A stretch of 64,000 nt of DNA from the NCBI RefSeq assembly GCF_003054265.1, contig NZ_QBKT01000001.1:558001-622000 (forward strand), read 5' to 3'. The notes beneath the pieces are model-generated. The model saw nothing but the letters and a program-made list of their open reading frames with translations, made no database searches and had not been told where the DNA came from. Shown here piece after piece: positions 1-8,528 of the stretch. The number at the start of each line of letters is the position of its first letter. Positions within the stretch are counted from its first letter, which is position 1. Origin of the DNA: Kordia periserrulae (GTDB taxonomy: Bacteria; Bacteroidota; Bacteroidia; Flavobacteriales; Flavobacteriaceae). The position numbers and the translations under genes are program-made.

Positions 1-78
1 GCATCACAAATTGCATATTTATACAGTTTATAGTACATTTACTTTCAACAGTCCCGAATTTAAGAACAACAACTCTTT

Positions 79-1083
79 ATGCACTTTTACGACTACCTTA
101 TTGCTGCACTTATTTTGTTGGGTGCGTTTATCATGTTGTTAAGTGCGCGATATACCAAAAAGATTTTCAACACACTTCCCGATAGTCAACTACAAGGAAA
201 TTGGAAAAAACTCCGCATTTTAATGCTGATTTTTTTAGTGGGATATTTGGCAGTAGCAACCGTAGTGATTTTGGGACAAACGGACTTGTTAGCGGTGCTT
301 TCGGGTGTTATCTTTTTTATGGGATCGCTCTTTGTGTTTATTGTAGTTCGCACTGGATTGGATAGTTTTAAACGTTTAAAAGAACTCAATCAAAATTTAG
401 ACGACACCGAGCTCAAAAACAAGGAATTAGAGCAATTTGCTTATATCACATCGCACGACTTAAAAACACCGATTCGCGGTATTTCGAGTTTGGCGTCTTT
501 TATTAAGGAAGATTTGGAAGCTGGTGAAACAGATGACGTGTATGACCATCTAGAAACCATGCAAGGACGCGTGAAACGACTAGAAAATTTGATTGATGGT
601 ATTCTGCATTATTCCAAAATTGGAAAAATCAATCCTGAGTCGGTTGATTTGAACAAAATGCTACGCGGAGAAACTAAAAGTTATCCAAATCCCGACAAGG
701 TAAAAATTGTCAAAAAAAGCACACTTCCTACGGTATATGGTGATAAAATTCAGTTGTCGCAAGTCCTATCAAATTTAGTCGGAAATGCTGTAAAATATAA
801 CGATAAAGACGTTTGTAAAATCACGATTTCCAGCACAGAAACCTCCGATTTTTACGAAATTACCTTTGCTGACAACGGACCAGGAATTGCTCCGAAATAC
901 CATCAAAAAATCTTTGAAGTTTTTCAAACGTTGGACGATAAAAACAAAAACGAAAGCACGGGATTGGGCTTGTCTATCGTCAAAAAAATTCTAGAAAAAC
1001 ATCAAGGCAGCATTCGCGTGGAATCGGATGGAAAATTAGGAACAGCATTTGTGATTTTATATCCGAAGCGTTTAGTGAAATAA
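79..1083 (+). CDS. Membrane sensor histidine kinase
   Basis: A 334-residue sensor kinase that should autophosphorylate on a conserved histidine and hand the phosphate to a response regulator that is not encoded next to it. Three hydrophobic segments (about residues 7-23, 46-65 and 70-90) place it in the inner membrane with almost no periplasmic loop. A charged helix (about 95-120) leads into the HisKA domain with H126 in TSHDLKTP. An N box (GNAVKYND), a G1 box (DNGPGIAP) and a G2 box (STGLGLSIVKKI) show a complete HATPase_c domain. The gene is intact and stands alone. The family is certain; the signal and partner are unknown. Confidence 0.93.
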   Translation: MHFYDYLIAALILLGAFIMLLSARYTKKIFNTLPDSQLQGNWKKLRILMLIFLVGYLAVATVVILGQTDLLAVLSGVIFFMGSLFVFIVVRTGLDSFKRLKELNQNLDDTELKNKELEQFAYITSHDLKTPIRGISSLASFIKEDLEAGETDDVYDHLETMQGRVKRLENLIDGILHYSKIGKINPESVDLNKMLRGETKSYPNPDKVKIVKKSTLPTVYGDKIQLSQVLSNLVGNAVKYNDKDVCKITISSTETSDFYEITFADNGPGIAPKYHQKIFEVFQTLDDKNKNESTGLGLSIVKKILEKHQGSIRVESDGKLGTAFVILYPKRLVK

Positions 1084-1109
1084 ATTGATTAAAATCACCA
1101 ATTCATCAC

Positions 1110-1220
1110 ATGAAAAAAAGACTTCAAAAATTTTTTAAGAAGCAATATAAAACTATTGAAAATGACACTTTTAAAATCGTAGACCACAATCCTAATTATT
1201 TGATTCAGAAGGTGAATTGA
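1110..1220 (+). CDS. Possible 36-residue basic small protein
   Basis: A short frame begins 27 bp after the kinase stop with ATG-AAA-AAA-AGA and encodes 36 residues (starting MKKRLQKFFKKQYK). It is rich in Lys and aromatic residues and has no signal peptide or membrane segment. The start codon context and the Lys-rich N-terminus resemble real flavobacterial starts, and it would be cotranscribed with the kinase. I recognise no family. It could be a chance frame or the stub of a decayed gene. Confidence 0.25.
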   Translation: MKKRLQKFFKKQYKTIENDTFKIVDHNPNYLIQKVN

Positions 1221-1329
1221 AACTATAATTAGATTTGAGATATGAGTAGTGAGATAAGTCCAGAGTTCAGAGTTCAGCTAGAAATACAAAAGGTTCTCGA
1301 CTGCGCTCCTGAACTGACATTTTGAAGTC

Positions 1330-1406
1330 TCTCAATTCTCAATACTAACATCTAAATACTAAAAAACATCTAGATTCCAGACTCTAAAAATCCTGACTCC
1401 TGAATC
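1330..1406. repeat. Degenerate heptanucleotide array
   Basis: The spacer between the kinase and the minus-strand glycosyltransferase can be cut into eleven consecutive 7-mers: TCTCAAT, TCTCAAT, ACTAACA, TCTAAAT, ACTAAAA, then AACATCT, AGATTCC, AGACTCT, AAAAATC, CTGACTC and CTGAATC. The first five and the last few are clearly related. Two CAGAGTT units lie just upstream near 1260-1275. The pattern looks like a decayed short tandem repeat. Confidence 0.55.
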
Positions 1407-1415
1407 TAAAAAAAA

Positions 1416-3005
1416 TCACTTCACCAAATAAAAAACGCCTTCTCCAAACAACCAACGCGAATATTTGTACTTTTTTACTATTTTTTGATGCTTTGCTGGT
1501 TTGAAAACTAGCGTGTATGTTGGCGTGACTTGCTCCCACCATTTTTCTTGTGTTTCGGAGAAAAAATTCCACGTAACATATTCTACGCCGCCTTGCAGTT
1601 GATTTTTAGGAACGGTTTCTGTGAGTTCGTGTATCACTTCCCAACGTGCGCGATTCCATGATAAATAATCATGCACGGCGCATACAGAAAACCACGTCAA
1701 AATTCCCAAGAAACCATACGTGGCATATTGATAGCTTTTTTTGAAAACTTTTGTTGAATTCGCACCCAAAAAGACAATCGCGATAGGAAATAAGGGCAGC
1801 AAATATCTATCGTACACGCCAACCATTAAAAACGGCGTCAAATACACAACAAAAAATACAAACGATAAAATGACAAGCGAATTGACCTGCCTTTTACGAA
1901 ACACACCAAGAACCATATTTCGAATATGAAAAACCAATGTTACACTTGAAAATACGCCGATTGTGGTAATAATTTGCCAAAACCATTTCGGCATTGTCGG
2001 TTCAGGGCTTTTGGTAAAACTTCCGCCGTCGTCTGCTAAGGTTGTTGGACCGACTCCAAAATCAATCCAAATGTTGTCTAAACTTGGAATTTCTTTTCCT
2101 GACCAAATTAAAAAAGCAGTTATCAAAATTGTCCATACAATTGCTGAAATTACAGAACCTTTAAAAGTGTATCTCTTAAAATATAATAGGTGAATTGGCA
2201 CTAAAAAGATTCCCAAATACGCCATGGTACGACAGAAATACGAAAACGCATTGATGATGATAACTTTATTTACATTCAAAATACTATCTATGAGCAAATT
2301 GAACTTTGAATTGTATCGTTCTTGCAACAAATTGTTCGTTTCCATGATATAATTAAACACCAACGAAAAAAGCATCAACGCTAATAATGGCATGAAAGCT
2401 TTGAGTAAATTTTTTCGATTTCGTGGTTTTACAATCACAAATGTTACCAAAAATACGAGTGGAAAAACCCATGCCAATTGGCGAATTAAAAATGCCCAAT
2501 AACAAAAGAATATTGCCAAAAAAATGGGTTGCCATGTGTCTGTTTGTAACGCTTTCGCGAAGAAGAAAAAAGCCCAAATCGTTACGCACATAAACGGCAC
2601 ATCGGTCATGAATGAAAACGACAGCGATAAAAAAATCGGATTCATCACACACAATACAATTCCCACAAAAATTGCCCAACGCGACAAGTTTGCCAATTTG
2701 AAAAGTTCATACATTCCAATGATAGTCGCAAATCCCATGAGTAGTGTTGACCAACGCAATACGGTAAACGAAAAGCCAAAAACTTCGGTAAAAAAGTAAC
2801 CCCAATATACATGTGCAATTAAGGTCATTTCGCCCCAATTGTAGAGTTTTAAATACCCTTCTTCGTATAAGGTTTTCACCGATTTCCCATAACACCAATC
2901 ATCATTCAGTGGAAAATCGCCTACTGGATTGATGAGTAAAATGAGCAACAACCACAACAGCAGCAATCCGAAATACTCTTGATATTTTTTGAAAAATTTC
3001 ATCAT
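1416..3005 (-). CDS. GT-C glycosyltransferase, ArnT/PMT-like membrane protein
   Basis: A 529-residue polytopic inner-membrane protein of the GT-C type (ArnT/PMT/GT39-like). Such enzymes move a sugar from a polyprenyl-phosphate donor to an acceptor on the periplasmic face. After the first membrane helix (about 11-27) comes FPLNDDWCYG, with the acidic pair D35-D36 where GT-C enzymes keep their catalytic Asp. Roughly ten further hydrophobic helices follow, then a soluble C-terminal tail with many aromatic residues. The start ATG overlaps the stop of the upstream SGNH gene by four bases (ATGA), so the two are translationally coupled and probably act on the same glycan. The sugar and acceptor cannot be told. 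Confidence 0.75.
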   Translation of the reverse strand: MMKFFKKYQEYFGLLLLWLLLILLINPVGDFPLNDDWCYGKSVKTLYEEGYLKLYNWGEMTLIAHVYWGYFFTEVFGFSFTVLRWSTLLMGFATIIGMYELFKLANLSRWAIFVGIVLCVMNPIFLSLSFSFMTDVPFMCVTIWAFFFFAKALQTDTWQPIFLAIFFCYWAFLIRQLAWVFPLVFLVTFVIVKPRNRKNLLKAFMPLLALMLFSLVFNYIMETNNLLQERYNSKFNLLIDSILNVNKVIIINAFSYFCRTMAYLGIFLVPIHLLYFKRYTFKGSVISAIVWTILITAFLIWSGKEIPSLDNIWIDFGVGPTTLADDGGSFTKSPEPTMPKWFWQIITTIGVFSSVTLVFHIRNMVLGVFRKRQVNSLVILSFVFFVVYLTPFLMVGVYDRYLLPLFPIAIVFLGANSTKVFKKSYQYATYGFLGILTWFSVCAVHDYLSWNRARWEVIHELTETVPKNQLQGGVEYVTWNFFSETQEKWWEQVTPTYTLVFKPAKHQKIVKKYKYSRWLFGEGVFYLVK

Positions 3006-4117
3006 TGATAGTACCTAAAAAACGATTCAATTTCTTTTTTGGCAAAAGCGTTTCCAGCTTCGCTCCAATGTCCGTCACACGATAAAAACAGCGCTTTATA
3101 TTCGTCTTCTGAAAATTGATTGGTTTTGGGTAATAAGTCCAAATATTCTATTTGAAGCGAATCGCACACCGCTTTCAATTGTGTTCCGAGCGGATTTTGT
3201 CCGTGTTCGCGATAGGCTTTGATTTCTTTTTCAATCGGAATGCTATACACCATTACAGGACGATTTCCTGCCAAGGATTTTATGGCTTCCAACGTAAATC
3301 GCAAACGGTCAAATTGTGCTTGCGAATAGTTAAAATAACTTGGCACTTTTTCCGCTACTAGCAATTGTTCTTTTGGAATCGTACTGACTCTTTTCATCAC
3401 GCGCAAATACCGATACATATTGTACGAATACGTAAAATTCTTTAAAATTTTATGTTTCCATCCTTGCTTTTTTGGGCGTGCTTTGGAATCGTTGATATTT
3501 TGGGTGTGATAGACAATTTCATAGTTCGGATAGTTTCCTTTGAGAAACGGACGATACCGATCGCCACCCACTTTTAAGGCAATTTCATAATCATCGTCAA
3601 TAAAATCGTTGGACGGTAAAATACCAACCAAAACAGCGTCGTGACTGTACCTTTGCGCATGCGTTTTGTACAACATCCAATATTGTGTTGGTCCAAAATT
3701 TCCTGCCAAGCCAAAGTTTAAATGTGGAATATGTGTGTCGCTTTCCAGCAGATTTGTCAAGCGATTCTCTGAATCTACGCCAATACCTTCTGTAAACGAA
3801 TCGCCCAAAGCAACGACACGTTTTCCTGTGCTTTCAACGGCTCGTTCTACATCACGAAAGCCTTTGGAATTGGTTTCATAGACGACATCAAAACAATATT
3901 TTTTTTGACGATAGCTATCGTTCGGCAAATGCAAGGTGCCAAAATTTACATCCAAATCGAACCAAAAACTGTGTGTGTTTTGAAAGGTGTAGGTTGGCAA
4001 TTCAATCTTAATTTCTGCTACACGAATATAGATGGCTAACACAATTTCGAGCAACACAAACGTAATTCCGAAAATAAGAATGAAGTTTTTAATGAATTTG
4101 AAAACACGTTTTTTCAA
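3002..4117 (-). CDS. Membrane-anchored SGNH-hydrolase-like protein
   Basis: A 371-residue protein with one N-terminal membrane anchor (about residues 9-30) and a periplasmic SGNH domain. Block I is ALGDSFTEG with nucleophile S107, and the Asp-His part of the triad is DGHWSEAGN (D348, H350) near the C-terminus. This arrangement is typical of AlgX/AlgJ-like or DHHW-type proteins that add or remove acyl groups on cell-surface glycans. The start is TTG (TTG-AAA-AAA-CGT), giving a good K-K-R then hydrophobic anchor; no in-frame ATG fits better. It is the first gene of a two-gene unit with the GT-C enzyme. The family is well supported; the substrate is not known. Confidence 0.8.
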   Translation of the reverse strand: MKKRVFKFIKNFILIFGITFVLLEIVLAIYIRVAEIKIELPTYTFQNTHSFWFDLDVNFGTLHLPNDSYRQKKYCFDVVYETNSKGFRDVERAVESTGKRVVALGDSFTEGIGVDSENRLTNLLESDTHIPHLNFGLAGNFGPTQYWMLYKTHAQRYSHDAVLVGILPSNDFIDDDYEIALKVGGDRYRPFLKGNYPNYEIVYHTQNINDSKARPKKQGWKHKILKNFTYSYNMYRYLRVMKRVSTIPKEQLLVAEKVPSYFNYSQAQFDRLRFTLEAIKSLAGNRPVMVYSIPIEKEIKAYREHGQNPLGTQLKAVCDSLQIEYLDLLPKTNQFSEDEYKALFLSCDGHWSEAGNAFAKKEIESFFRYYQ

Positions 4118-4216
4118 CGAATGCTATTTTTTGGTTGGTGTGATAGAAACAAATATACAGTCTCTCAGAAAAGATTGTACATGAAATTGAAAAAAATACA
4201 GTTGACGAATCTCGTT

Positions 4217-4246
4217 TTGCGATTGCCCAAGATTATTGTAGTTTTA
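4217..4246 (+). promoter_or_regulatory. Candidate promoter of the DUF2200 gene
   Basis: TTG at 4217-4219 and TAGTTTTA at 4239-4246 are 19 bases apart, close to the Bacteroidota consensus TTG-N17-23-TAnnTTTG with the last base changed. The gene starts 24 bases further on. The same TTGTAGTTTTA string recurs before the radical SAM operon at 5206-5213. Confidence 0.4.
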
Positions 4247-4269
4247 TAAAACACCTAAAATTCACAAAG

Positions 4270-4638
4270 ATGAAAGTCACCGACGCACACAATGAGCGCA
4301 TTGCCAACATGAAATTTAGTTCCGTTTATCCACATTATGTCACCAAAGTTGAGAAAAAAGGCAGAACCAAAGAAGAATTGCATCAAGTGATTACATGGCT
4401 TACAGGTTTTGACGAAGCGAAATTGCAAGAATTCATCGGAAATGAAGCTACTTTCAAAGAATTCTTCGCAAAAGCCAACCTCAACCCAAACGCACATTTG
4501 ATTAAAGGTGTGATTTGCGGCTATCGCATTGAAGAAATCGACAACGAACTCACGCGTAAAACAAGGTATTTAGACAAACTCGTGGACGAATTGGCAAAAG
4601 GTCGTACAATGGAGAAGATTTTGCGTTCGGCAATTTAG
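4270..4638 (+). CDS. DUF2200 family protein
   Basis: A 122-residue cytoplasmic protein of the DUF2200 family. Recognisable features are the N-terminal run MKVTDAHNERIANMKFSSVYP, the central HQVITWLTGFDE and the NPNAHLIKGVICGYRIEEI stretch. There is no signal peptide or membrane segment. Members are about 115-125 residues, so this one is full length. Function is unknown. It is transcribed alone from a promoter divergent to the SGNH/GT-C pair. Confidence 0.88.
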   Translation: MKVTDAHNERIANMKFSSVYPHYVTKVEKKGRTKEELHQVITWLTGFDEAKLQEFIGNEATFKEFFAKANLNPNAHLIKGVICGYRIEEIDNELTRKTRYLDKLVDELAKGRTMEKILRSAI

Positions 4639-4667
4639 ATACGCTTCGCTTTGGATCGCTTTGCTGT

Positions 4668-4688
4668 TAGATTGTAGATATTAGACTT
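4668..4688. repeat. Short heptamer array (TAGATTG/TAGATAT/TAGACTT)
   Basis: Three related 7-mers, TAGATTG, TAGATAT and TAGACTT, sit head to tail just before the first REP-like copy. The array is short and could be chance on its own, but it matches the 7-bp period seen in other spacers of the window. Confidence 0.35.
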
Positions 4689-4739
4689 TTATGTCATTCC
4701 TGCGACTTGTACTGAGCTTGCCAAAGTAAGGCAGGAATC
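4688..4739. repeat. REP-like intergenic repeat, copy 1
   Basis: A 52-bp unit with ATTCCTGC near its left end and GCAGGAAT at its right end, which pair perfectly. It is repeated at 4826-4877 with a single visible difference (CCAAAG against CCGAAG). The internal ACTGAGCTTGCC(A/G)AAG string and the GTCATTCCTGC ends are typical of short palindromic elements scattered in Bacteroidota spacers. No coding capacity. Confidence 0.8.
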
Positions 4740-4755
4740 TATTTTGATTTTTCCG

Positions 4756-4820
4756 CACTCTTATGAGAAGTTAAAACCTATGCTGAATTTATTTCAGTAT
4801 CAAGTTCAACTTGACGTTTG
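4756..4820. repeat. Dispersed spacer repeat, copy A
   Basis: The pattern CTCTTATGAGAAGTT, an inverted CTGAA/TTCAG hairpin and CAAGTTCAACTTGACG reappears downstream of the SGNH gene at 11564-11630 and, shorter, at 4995-5036. In both full copies it sits on the 3-prime side of an SGNH gene end (here a decayed one). Confidence 0.6.
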
Positions 4821-4825
4821 AATTC

Positions 4826-4877
4826 TTTATGTCATTCCTGCGACTTGTACTGAGCTTGCCGAAGTAAGGCAGGAATC
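4826..4877. repeat. REP-like intergenic repeat, copy 2
   Basis: The second copy of the 52-bp unit, differing at one base from 4688-4739. Its left end TGTCATTCC pairs with GGAATGACA at 4912-4920, so this copy and the following 4896-4916 hairpin form one larger folded element, as in classical paired REP units. Confidence 0.8.
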
Positions 4878-4895
4878 CATTTAGTTTCTGAGTAG

Positions 4896-4916
4896 ATTCC
4901 GCAATGAATGCGGAAT
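4896..4916. repeat. REP-like hairpin in inverted orientation
   Basis: ATTCCGCA (4896-4903) and TGCGGAAT (4909-4916) form an 8-bp stem with a five-base loop. It ends in GGAATGACA, the reverse complement of the start of the neighbouring copy, and so is the opposite arm of a paired element. Confidence 0.7.
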
Positions 4917-4929
4917 GACAAAACTACTC

Positions 4930-4990
4930 AAGCTGCAACTCCGATGGTAAAAAATCGCTCAACACCTATTTCCTTGATTGTTGATTAAGG
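4930..4990 (-). pseudogene. Decayed C-terminal fragment of an SGNH gene
   Basis: Read on the minus strand, this stretch aligns with the last 20 or so codons of the intact SGNH gene at 11764-12762. A 19-base run (4947-4965) is identical to 11784-11802. The decoded ends are VLSDFLPSELQL here against VLSDFLQSELPL there, with INNQGN against INYEGN just before. A two-base loss breaks the frame, and the catalytic DPH is replaced by KSL. Nothing recognisable of the rest of the gene remains. Confidence 0.7.
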
Positions 4991-4994
4991 ACTT

Positions 4995-5036
4995 TTCCTT
5001 ATTCTTATGGAAAATTGAATCAAACTCAACTTGACA
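4995..5036. repeat. Dispersed spacer repeat, copy C (partial)
   Basis: TTATTCTTATGGAAAATTGAAT followed by CAACTTGAC is a shortened copy of the repeats at 4756-4820 and 11564-11630. It flanks the SGNH gene remnant on the other side, so the remnant lies between two direct copies. Confidence 0.5.
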
Positions 5037-5073
5037 AAAGTTTTGATTTAAAACATCCTCAATTCTAAAAAAA

Positions 5074-5101
5074 CAATTCAAAATTCAACATCCAACATTC
5101 A
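5074..5101. repeat. Heptamer array (CAATTCA-type)
   Basis: Four consecutive related 7-mers: CAATTCA, AAATTCA, ACATCCA and ACATTCA, then a broken fifth. It lies in the AT-rich leader region before the radical SAM operon. Apart from this, the REP units and the gene remnant, the 590-bp spacer 4639-5229 shows nothing else. Confidence 0.5.
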
Positions 5102-5229
5102 AAATTTCAAAACAGACATCTCATTATTTAAACCCAATCGAAATAGTTGTCGTAATTTTTCTACTGAAAACCCGAATTTCATCATGCTTTTTGCGTTTAG
5201 ATTTGTAGTTTTACGGCATTACAATAAAA

Positions 5230-6306
5230 TTGCACATGAGCATCGCTACGTTAAAGAAAGTCAACCAAAAATTCTTGCCAAACAAATACATGTTTGCGCC
5301 AGAGTGGATTATTTTGGGTGTGAATAATGTGTGTAATTTGCATTGTAAAATGTGCGATGTTGGCACGAAAAATCTAGATTCTAACTTTGCGCAAAATCTG
5401 GTGGGAACACATCCTATCAACATGCCGTTGGAATTGATTCAGCAAATTATTGACCAAATGGCGGAATTTTATCCTTCCTCAAAATTAGGCTACGCGTTTA
5501 CGGAGCCCTTGGTATATCCGCATTTGGAAGCTTCGTTGCTCTATGCCAAACAAAAAGGAATCGAATCTGCTATTACGACTAATGCGTTGACATTAAAACA
5601 CAAAGCAAAAATCGTAGCCGATAGCAATGTATACATTTCACTAGACGGTCCGCAAGACATTCACAATGAAATTCGCGGGCATAAAAAATCGTTTCAAAAA
5701 GCTGTTGAAGGTATTGAAGAAGTACTGCGCATCAATCCGAACGCGACTATTGGTGTTTTTTGCGTGATTACGGAATGGAATATTGGTTATTTAACGGAGT
5801 TTTTAGACTTTTTTAAAGACTATCCGCTGCAACAAATCGGGTTTATGCATTCTAATTTTGTGGAACAAAAAGTTGCCGATTCGCACAATCAAATTTGGGC
5901 ACACTCCTATCCAGCAACAGCTTCTAACGTTGACGAAGTGAATATTGATAATTTTGATTTGGACGTACTTTGGGAAGAAATTGCCGAAATAAAATCGAGA
6001 AATTATAAGTTTCCTGTGGGTTTTTCACCAGAAATTGCTTCCAAAGAAAAATTACACGAATATTATCACCAACCTGAAAAGCAGATTGGAAAAATGTGCA
6101 ACGATGTGTTTACCAATGTCATGATAAAATCTGACGGAAGCGTCATTCCCGCACACGGACGCTGTTATAATTTGGAATTGGGAAATATTTACCAAGAAAA
6201 TTTAAAGCACATCTGGAACGGTCGCGTATTGTCAAAATTCCGAAGCGATTTATCAAAAAACGGCGGCTTGTTACCTGCGTGCAGTCGTTGTTGTAGTGCG
6301 TTTTAA
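5230..6306 (+). CDS. Radical SAM/SPASM-type protein
   Basis: A 358-residue cytoplasmic radical SAM enzyme. The cluster motif is C35-N-L-H-C39-K-M-C42, the CX3CX2C signature that binds a 4Fe-4S cluster and SAM. The core TIM barrel follows (GYAFTEP, YISLDGP, VFCVITEWN). The C-terminal third has the SPASM look: a Cys before DGSVIPAHGRC, the LGNIYQENLKHIW segment and a final CSRCC group (C351, C354, C355) that should hold an auxiliary cluster. ATG at 5230 or 5236 are both possible. It opens a same-strand run of five genes with small gaps. SPASM enzymes modify peptides or small molecules; no peptide substrate is encoded nearby, so a glycan or small-molecule role is as likely. Confidence 0.88.
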   Translation: MHMSIATLKKVNQKFLPNKYMFAPEWIILGVNNVCNLHCKMCDVGTKNLDSNFAQNLVGTHPINMPLELIQQIIDQMAEFYPSSKLGYAFTEPLVYPHLEASLLYAKQKGIESAITTNALTLKHKAKIVADSNVYISLDGPQDIHNEIRGHKKSFQKAVEGIEEVLRINPNATIGVFCVITEWNIGYLTEFLDFFKDYPLQQIGFMHSNFVEQKVADSHNQIWAHSYPATASNVDEVNIDNFDLDVLWEEIAEIKSRNYKFPVGFSPEIASKEKLHEYYHQPEKQIGKMCNDVFTNVMIKSDGSVIPAHGRCYNLELGNIYQENLKHIWNGRVLSKFRSDLSKNGGLLPACSRCCSAF

Positions 6307-6336
6307 ATCTCAAAAAATATAATAAGAACTATATTC

Positions 6337-7857
6337 ATGTCAAACAAAATCATCATATTCAATCCGCGAAGTGCCAATGCAAAGCATCGCTTACCAAATA
6401 CTATCATTCAGGTAGGCGCGTCCATTCATGGAAAATATGACTATGTGTTTGTGGATGGAAATATGGAGAAAGACCCTTGGGTAAAAATCAATGATTATTT
6501 TGCTACGGGCGAGTTCAAGTATTTCTGTTTGACTGTGATGCCTGGACCGCAATTGAAACAAGCCATTCCGTACGCAAAAAAGATTAAGGAATTGTATCCA
6601 GATGCGGTAAATATTTGGGGTGGCTATTTTGCTTCGAATCAATTTAAGGCGTGTATGAATTCTGGCTATGTAGATTATATTGTGAATGGTCCTGGAGACA
6701 ATACTTTTCCAAAATTATTAGATGTTTTAGAAGGAAAAAGTGATGAAAAATTATCTCTGATTCGCAATTTAATTTACATAGATGAAAACGGAGAGATAAG
6801 GCAAACCGTTAAAGAAGCCTTGCTCGATCAAGATACATTGCCACCATATCCGTATGAATATTTTAACGAGTTTTATCCGCTTGAGCGCTATTTGGCAAAA
6901 ACCTTTATGGGCGAACGAACGTTTGCCTATCATTCGAGTATGGGCTGTCCATTTACGTGTTCGTTTTGTGCCGTGGTGCCAATTTACAATGCAAAATGGA
7001 AAGCAAAATCTGCGGAAAACGTGTATAAAGACGTGAAATATTTTAAAGAAAAATACAATATTCACGCGGTAGAGTTTCACGACAACAACTTTTTTACGTC
7101 CAAAAAACGTGTGTTAGAATTCTCCAAATTGGTCATAGACGATAATATTCAATGGTGGGGCGAAGGTCGTATTGATACGATTAATAAATATTCGGATGAA
7201 GATTTGCATTATATGCGAAAAGCAGGTTGTCGCATGATTTTTTTAGGTGCCGAAACAGGCAACGATGAAGTGCTAAAGCAGATGAACAAAGGCGGCACGC
7301 AAACTGGACAAATGATTAAGGATTTTGTAAAGCGCATGAAAGCGGTAGACATTATTCCTGAATTGTCGTTTGTGCTCGGTTTGCCAGGCGAAAACGAGCA
7401 GAAAGTCTACGAGCAAATTTTGTGGGACATCAATTTTATTCGTGAGATTAAAGGTATCAATCCGGATGCGGAAATTATCATTTACTTGTACAGTCCGGTT
7501 CCGACAGAAGGTTCGGAATTGTATGAGCAAATTACAAAAGCAGGGTTTGCATTTCCAACCAAATTGGAAGAATGGATTGAACCAAGTTGGGAAAAATTCG
7601 ATTTGCGAAGAAATCCCCTCACACCTTGGCTAAAACCGTATATGATTGATAAAATTCAAAATTTTGAAACGGTGTTGAACGGCTATTATCCAACAGCTTC
7701 TGATTTTCGAATTAAAGGCTACAAAAAATGGTTGCTAAAAATGGCATCGGGCTATCGTTTTAAATATGGTTGGTATAAGTTTCCGTATGAAATCAAAGTT
7801 ATGCACAAAATTTGGAAATACCGTCAGCCAGAAATTGAAGGCTTCTACTCAGAATAA
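6337..7857 (+). CDS. B12-binding-domain radical SAM protein
   Basis: A 506-residue enzyme with the BchE-like layout: an N-terminal Rossmann-type region (about 1-150) where cobalamin-binding domains lie, then a radical SAM core with C204-PFT-C208-SF-C211. RMIFLGAETGND and SFVLGLPGEN are standard core motifs of this class. The usual DxHxxG cobalamin-ligand motif is not evident, so it may bind B12 base-off or not at all. It follows the SPASM gene by 30 bp and precedes the methyltransferase by 9 bp, so one transcript is likely. Relatives do C- or P-methylation, ring closure or oxidation. Confidence 0.88.
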   Translation: MSNKIIIFNPRSANAKHRLPNTIIQVGASIHGKYDYVFVDGNMEKDPWVKINDYFATGEFKYFCLTVMPGPQLKQAIPYAKKIKELYPDAVNIWGGYFASNQFKACMNSGYVDYIVNGPGDNTFPKLLDVLEGKSDEKLSLIRNLIYIDENGEIRQTVKEALLDQDTLPPYPYEYFNEFYPLERYLAKTFMGERTFAYHSSMGCPFTCSFCAVVPIYNAKWKAKSAENVYKDVKYFKEKYNIHAVEFHDNNFFTSKKRVLEFSKLVIDDNIQWWGEGRIDTINKYSDEDLHYMRKAGCRMIFLGAETGNDEVLKQMNKGGTQTGQMIKDFVKRMKAVDIIPELSFVLGLPGENEQKVYEQILWDINFIREIKGINPDAEIIIYLYSPVPTEGSELYEQITKAGFAFPTKLEEWIEPSWEKFDLRRNPLTPWLKPYMIDKIQNFETVLNGYYPTASDFRIKGYKKWLLKMASGYRFKYGWYKFPYEIKVMHKIWKYRQPEIEGFYSE

Positions 7858-7866
7858 GTTGGAAAT

Positions 7867-8526
7867 ATGGTTAAAAAACTAAAAAAACGCTTGTTTCCTG
7901 TTGCGAAATTTTTCTTTGATAAATATACTTCCAAACAGCGAAAATTTACGTTTGAAGGCATTACTATTCAAATGCATTCAGCCGTGTTTCCACCTAAGTT
8001 TACGCTTAGTACCAAAATTTTATTGGAGTATTTAAAATCATTAGATCTAACGGATACAACCTTTTTAGAATTGGGTTGCGGTTCGGGAATCATCTCGTTG
8101 TTTGCCGCTTCTAAAGGTGCAAATGTGACAGCTTCTGATATCAACCAAACTGCATTGGATTTACTGAAAGAAGCTTCTCGAGAAAACGAAATTCCGTTGC
8201 AAATTGTGTATTCTGATTTGTTTGAAAACTTGTCCAATCAACAGTTTGAGTATATCATTATCAATCCGCCCTATTATCCAAAAACACCGCAAAATGTAAA
8301 AGAGCGTGCGTGGTTTTGTGGCGAACATTTTGAGTATTTTGAGAACTTATTTCAGCAATTACCTAACAATTTAGCTGAACATACATGGATGATTCTTTCG
8401 GAAGATTGTGATATTGAAACAATTAAAAACATCGCTCAAAAAAACCAACTTTCGTTCGAATTGATTTTAGAAAAAACCGTAGTCAAAGAGAAAAACTATA
8501 TATTTAGTCTTCAAAAATCGTCTTAA
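7867..8526 (+). CDS. Class I SAM methyltransferase with NPPY motif
   Basis: A 219-residue soluble methyltransferase. LELGCGSG (about 67-74) is the SAM-binding glycine loop, ASDIN (about 89-93) the acidic ribose contact, and N133-PPY the catalytic motif of enzymes that methylate amide or amino nitrogens (HemK/PrmC, RsmC and N6-adenine types). It is much shorter than PrmC and lacks its N-terminal helical domain. Its place in the radical SAM/acyltransferase operon suggests a substrate of that pathway rather than a release factor. Family sure, substrate open. Confidence 0.85.
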   Translation: MVKKLKKRLFPVAKFFFDKYTSKQRKFTFEGITIQMHSAVFPPKFTLSTKILLEYLKSLDLTDTTFLELGCGSGIISLFAASKGANVTASDINQTALDLLKEASRENEIPLQIVYSDLFENLSNQQFEYIIINPPYYPKTPQNVKERAWFCGEHFEYFENLFQQLPNNLAEHTWMILSEDCDIETIKNIAQKNQLSFELILEKTVVKEKNYIFSLQKSS

Positions 8527-8528
8527 AC

